From assembly GCA_902702965.1 (NCBI GenBank), contig CACRXP010000888.1:1-64000 (forward strand): a stretch of 64,000 nt of DNA. Direction: 5' to 3'. Positions 58,734 to 64,000 of the stretch are shown piece by piece; within the stretch, counting starts at the first letter, position 1, and each line of letters begins with the position of its first letter. The translations under genes and the position numbers were made by a program. This stretch comes from Spirometra erinaceieuropaei. Its lineage: Eukaryota; Platyhelminthes; Cestoda; Diphyllobothriidea; Diphyllobothriidae. The notes under the pieces were generated by a model that was not told where the DNA came from, did not search any database, and worked only from the letters and a program-made list of their open reading frames with translations.

Positions 58734-60000
58734 GTAAACTGCAATTTTTCCAACCTTCATTTAAACTAAATTGGAGAAGTTGCCGGGCTGATCGAGTCAG
58801 GTCAACAAGCGACCGGCGATCAGATATCCTGGTGGACAAGGTCGTGGCCGCTCAAGGTCACACGAGATGGGCCAAGACAAAAATTCCGGATTTCTAGGGT
58901 CTTAGTAAACAAGGAAAAGAGGCTTGCTTTAGACTTATGATAAGTAGCAAAAAAAAACAAGCATTGGCTCTTCTGAAGGTGATTTAAACGTCCCATGATG
59001 GATGCTCAATATGTTTATTAAAGACCACTGTCCTTTTGGGAAGAAACTTAAGACGATTTGCAGGAAACGGGAACACAGCTCGAAGCAGAATCGCTTTAAG
59101 AAAGTGCAACATACGCTAAGGACCTTGTTGGCGACGAAGAAGCAAGTCACGTGCGCACATCTTGTGCTACACATTTTCAACTAATGGACAGAGACACTAC
59201 TGAGAAATGCCGGAAGGAATTTATCAGCAATTTTATCCCGCGAACCATCTTTGAGACTATTGATAATGATTTAATGAAGTCCCAAATTTAATGAACTATA
59301 TATTATTATGACGGTAAGCTTTTATAGCATGGAAAAACGTAATTGTGCTAGTTGGGGTAGATGCTGCACAGCCACCCAGTACAATAATGTTCCCGCCTCA
59401 TACATTAAAGTAACAAATTATTTTATCAGTTTATTCGATAAATAAAACAAAACTCCGCATGTATCTCACTCGATCACGCTTCACCAGTGATTCCGCAACT
59501 TACGTTAAGACCGAGCCAGGGGCTCGTGACACACTTTAGAAGACGACCAGTATATGTGTCAGACGCAGGTCGATTCATATTTTTAGCTGGCAGTGATAAT
59601 GAATACCAGAAATCTAATCCTGGTACCCGCGCGCTGCCGCAAAGCCATTTTATGTCATTTTTTACCCTAAATAAGAACCATTTCCCCGACACAAACCGAA
59701 ACGGACTATCTAGTGATCCTATGACCGATCCCATTTGCAACCAAAATCAGACAACTAGTTGAGCCTATCCCATGAATTTCTGGGTGTGAAAACCGTTATA
59801 GCCAAAATATCCGGTGATATGAGTAAAACCTCTGCTGACAATGATGACAGCAATCCGTGTTAATTACACATTGCTGTCTGCCGCAATGCCTCGAGTCTCT
59901 GTGACGGATATTACAGCTGTACATTCCTACATTCCAGATAATGGCATCACAGTCATTACGCTTGTTAATGCCAGTACACTGGTTTTTTGTTTTTGTGCAG

Positions 60001-60155
60001 ACAGTACAGCCAAATAAGTGTCTTGACAAAATATTTATATCGAAATGTGACTTCTTCTTGTCTCCGTGCAACGCACAACATGGAAGATTAACAACTGAAT
60101 CTAAGAAGTCGTTCTTTCCCTACAATTTTCCTGATCGGGTATTGGCTTACACAGG
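60001..60155 (+). CDS. Probable internal exon of a second gene
   Basis: Good signals on both sides: TGGTTTTTTGTTTTTGTGCAG before and ACAGG|GTAAGC after. Phase 0 to phase 2, 51 codons, with four Cys in the first half (TVQPNKCLDKIFISKCDFF) and KKSFFPYNFPDRVLAYT at the end. Unknown family. The open frame upstream of the acceptor is intronic. Confidence 0.45.
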
Positions 60156-63100
60156 GTAAGCCACACTCAGCTGCCACATTCTGCAACTGTAACACTCTGT
60201 CTTACGTATCGGACTTAGCGAGATTGAATGCAGATATGGGGACCGTTAGCATGTCCTTCACTTCGAACGAAAGTTGTATACTCCAGAGCTCAGAGCCCAC
60301 CTGCCGAGAGGACGGGAATTTCTAGAACCCGATTACCCAGTCTGCCAACTAGGAGGAAGATAAGTCCGATCATGCAGGAACTTTCACTAACCTGGCGGTC
60401 CACCATTGGTGTTTCATTCCCTTGTGCCGAAAACGCGAGACGAGATGTGACTTTACACCGTGCCCAACAGGTTTAGAGCTCGGACAAACAGTCCTAGTCC
60501 CTCCAGTAAAGGTCATTTCCGCCTTACTTTTGCATTCCCTGTCCAAGCCGATTTGGTCTCCGCCCGTGGCTCAACCAGTATGACGCTAGGCACAAGTGCT
60601 GGAGTCTAGTCAAAATCTCAAGTCTTCCAGTCCCGAGATTCAAATTGAGGTATAGCTGCTAAACTATGAAATGAAGCCAGAAACCGTCACTTCTGCCCTA
60701 TCTTGTGTCTGTCTGTTACGAAGACTAACTAACGGCCTCAAGGCAGGGTGTCCTGTAATTAGTTTTCCGTGTATGCGACTACCATGGGTTGCGGGGATTC
60801 TTGGCAGACGGACAGCCAATGAAACTTCGTTCTTGGGCGGTGAATGAATCAGCCGGTTTTTGGCCTGGTGCTGCGACTTGGACCAGAATATAGACTCAGA
60901 AGGGCACAAATATCACATAGAAGTTAAAAATTCTCGAGGGAAACTATTGCTAAAAATACTGGCAGTGGAATGGAGGGTTGATCAGTAGACACTTATAATG
61001 GCGCCCAACAGCGCCTGATGCAAAAATCGGTCTGAAAAAGCGTTTAATCTCTGCCGAGACTGGCACAATCTGACGCTAAATGCAGTCAAGTTACCCAAGG
61101 TTTAGACAGCCACTGTGAAAATTGTCCGGATGACAGGATCGCCGACCCAGACAATTTTACTCATAGAAGAATTATTGCGAAATCGTTGCGGGGAAAATGT
61201 GAAGCCGTTTAAAATTTGGCCTTGATTTTCTGCTTGGGGGAAAGGGCCGTCAGGTAATAGATCTAAATCATTCGCGCAAAGTCCTCTTTAACAAGAAAAG
61301 CATTTTTTATGCGCTCTTGAAGCAAGAACTTACATGTTCCGCCACTCTTTACATCAACTCGCGACAAACCGGTTAAAGTTAACTGATCAATCTTCCTGTA
61401 GACTTTCATGAAGCCAAACCCTGTGTCTGTGGACAAAGGTACTCAACTTCCGCTCCATCAAATTCCCTACCCCCAGCAACTTGAATGTATGGGAACTGTG
61501 GACCCGTGTGACGACGGAGTTCTAGAATAATCGACTTATTAACCTAAGATGCATATGGGTCATATGTGAACTGCTGTACGCAAGGATAAACGCGACAAAA
61601 GTAAAAAATAATTCGATAGTAACGTCCATCAACAAGGTCTATTTGTATTTTAGAAAATGTTCTCATATTTTAACGTGGATATCTCGTCATCAGTCTATCT
61701 GCCCTTCGTCTAACTATCTGCTATTTACGATAGTTTAGTACAGAGGATATATGAGGACGAAAAGACAGACAATTTTATAGCCAAAGTTTTCTGCCTACCG
61801 CCACGAAAGTTTGACCCTACTTACCGGGGAATCGCATTCCCAACTTACAACCAAACAGCAGAGCCAAACAGATAGACCGGGGAACGATGGTGTCATAGTC
61901 ACTGGCCTAAGACTGCGGGTTCTGATGGGCTCAACTGAGTTCTAGTGTTTTGCACTTTGGAAGACAGATGTTTGAGTGATCCGGTTCGTAATGAACTTTT
62001 TTCGGATCATCAGACCGAGAGCAATGACAACAACGAGCTTTTTTGTAAAAACTTGATCACAGCGTCTCAACCTAATATTTTTTCAGTACAACACCGAACT
62101 CTGGCTGCATGATTACTCAGTGTGCCGGAAAATTATAATCAAACAATGACTTACTGGTGTTAAAATTCACCGAAGCTGATGTTTTTTGAAATGGTGAGCT
62201 GTGTTCGCTTTAGTGCTGCAAGACGCATGGGCGGTCAAGGAGAGATGTGGACAAATGGGACCTATCTGAGGCCTCCGCAAGTAGACTCTGTCGACGGAGT
62301 TTCATTAGGGTTGGGAGATTGAAATGTCCCGCTAGAAGGCATAGCGGGACGTTGAGCAAACCCGAGGTCATCATCAGTGGTGCATAGTGATAATCCGGCA
62401 GTTCTTCCGTTATGTGCATCAGCGACTTGTGCGGGAATTGGTCTTAAGTTAGGCAAGGGTGCGCAGTATATACCGCACTCTCTCTCCTCCCTTAACCACT
62501 GCTCAAATGACGAGACAATATTAAGACGACAGGAGGTGGGCTCGGGTCCAGTGCCTGGCAAAGCTATACGGTTCATCTACGCGTGCCGCACGCTGGCTAG
62601 GCCCCGGAACGTGTGCGGGGCTTTTGATATGGGTGAAACTGATCTTACGCCAGTGGGGGTGTCATGAAAGCCACAGACGGAAAGGGCCATTACCGCCTGA
62701 CTCTCAGTATGGAGAAGAGCTGAGTTATCCTGTTAATTGGCAATCTTCTCAGCCACGGTTCTTTTCATGTCATGTCTATTATAGTGAGAAGTAAGCTGAT
62801 GCGCTGTGAGAAAGGTTCCCCCAATGCCGGTCTCTCTCACTCTCTCATTCCCCTCTCCCATATGCAAGTCGACTGTCCGAACCTGGGAGCCAGGTGGTGC
62901 TGCGATTGGACACAGTGGCTAGCGCGGCACCAAAAATTTTCTCATACGCGGCAGAATTCTGATTTTGGGTTGGGCAAATTCCAAGCCATCTGCTCAAACA
63001 GCTTATGGAGTTAAGCAGTATACATCTTTTCGTGCGTTTTCTGCACTTATTTTAATTTAGCTGTAGCCCTTGTAAAGGATGAACACCATACTTAATTTGT

Positions 63101-64000
63101 AGACTTATTGTGTAGCTCAGCCTTACTATCTATCTGAAAGCGGAATGCTTTGATCTTGAAAAAGTTTACCTATTCGTGCGGTGCTTGAATACACCCAGCC
63201 TTTGCACTTTTCCTTCAGGTTTCTGAATCGAGTGCTCTTAAAATATTCTACTAGCACGATTATGCTGTGCACGTAGTAAGCATTATTGAGAGACTTGCGG
63301 ATGTTGACCATGAATAATCACGCAAACTTGCAGAAATTGTGATGATTACAAACGTTTGTAACTTGAAATACAAAATATATATGTAACATAAGGTAATAAG
63401 GGAAAATAAGAACGTTGAGTTTTACGACTGGAGTTGGGTCCAGAATCTTTCAAGGGAGGCCAAGCACAAATGTTCTATTCTTGTCAATCTCCGGTCCCCG
63501 CGTTCTCCTTTTTTATAATGAAAATGTTTCCTGTCCGTACGAGATGAGCCTCATCCTTCAGCTAGACAGCAACCAGATGACTTTGCACGCATGGAGGAAA
63601 TAAATCCCTCAGCATACGTTATGCAACATGACTTATGAGGAAATAACATATACCACTATAAACAGATCTCAATTGGAGAAACTCAATTTGTCCAAACATC
63701 GATGTGGCCTCGGGTTCGCTATACCATTGAATGACCGATCAATGTAGTTTTGCAGTTTGCCTCTTTTTTGCAAACTGAATTCGTCTAGGAAAAACGGTAA
63801 ATTATCTTCTGTAACAAAACCTTTAACATCTGGTCTTGAGGTATGAGTCGCTTATAGCGGCAAATGAGTCGTTAATGGCCACTCTAGTGACTCTTTGTTT
63901 TGGTGGTGACATATTTCGTTTTATGATTGCCACCTCTTTCCAGCCGTTTTCGTCAGCTATAAACCCGCAGTCCCAAGTCAAAGGAAATTTGTCGTATTTC
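60156..64000. other. Unassigned sequence; repeat-like block at 62.2-63.0 kb
   Basis: No gene that I can support. The GC-richer block from about 62,260 to 63,010 has overlapping ORFs on both strands (96, 104 and 80 residues), a TATATA box on the minus strand near 62,470 and short inverted motifs (CCCGCTAGAAGGCATAGCGGG at 62,328-62,348); it looks like a dispersed element rather than a gene. Confidence 0.4.

Overview
The window looks like repeat-rich flatworm chromosomal DNA, most likely from a tapeworm of the Diphyllobothriidea group. This is inferred from the style of the repeats: RTE-type LINEs with C2H2 zinc fingers, tRNA-derived SINEs, Penelope-like elements, Mag-like Gypsy elements, and very long introns. 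There is no bacterial gene organisation, operon or ribosome-binding site. One assembly gap of 538 N lies at 36,315-36,852.

The main result is a host gene on the + strand that is invisible as a long ORF. Eight exons can be proposed at 11,394-11,873, 18,528-18,622, 25,695-25,876, 32,571-32,691, 35,484-35,723, 42,202-42,534, 47,062-47,193 and 54,456-54,518. The last ends in a stop codon, with AATAAA 66 bases further on. Each exon has splice-like borders and an open frame, and all seven junctions agree in intron phase. The 5' end of the gene was not found. A BAR-like pattern in the third exon is only a hint of function.

The rest is mobile DNA. From 1 to 6,130 a minus-strand RTE-type LINE runs from endonuclease to RT to zinc fingers, split by a 975-bp inverted-repeat element. 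From 12.2 to 19.9 kb, four copies of that inverted-repeat family (CAGT ends, TA target sites) and two tRNA-Ser-like SINEs fill introns 1 and 2. A CR1/Jockey-like LINE lies at 21.7-24.1 kb. A mariner transposase relic, a LINE 3' tail and a Penelope-like element lie at 26.6-28.9 kb. tRNA-Arg-like SINEs, often as inverted pairs, are at 6.4, 20.6, 34.2, 37.6 and 55.3 kb. A full-length Mag-like Gypsy element fills 47,199-52,030, preceded by a related minus-strand solo LTR at about 46.2-46.7 kb. A 79-bp-arm tRNA-like hairpin and a triplet microsatellite lie at 55.9-56.6 kb. A second, poorly resolved gene may begin near 58-60 kb.

Two points join these parts. The Gypsy element sits exactly on the splice donor of the seventh exon: its 5-bp target duplication is GTAAG, so a donor is kept on both sides. 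Its LTRs, and the diverged solo LTR, carry three heat-shock-element sites at conserved spacing, which suggests a heat-responsive retrotransposon inside a host gene.
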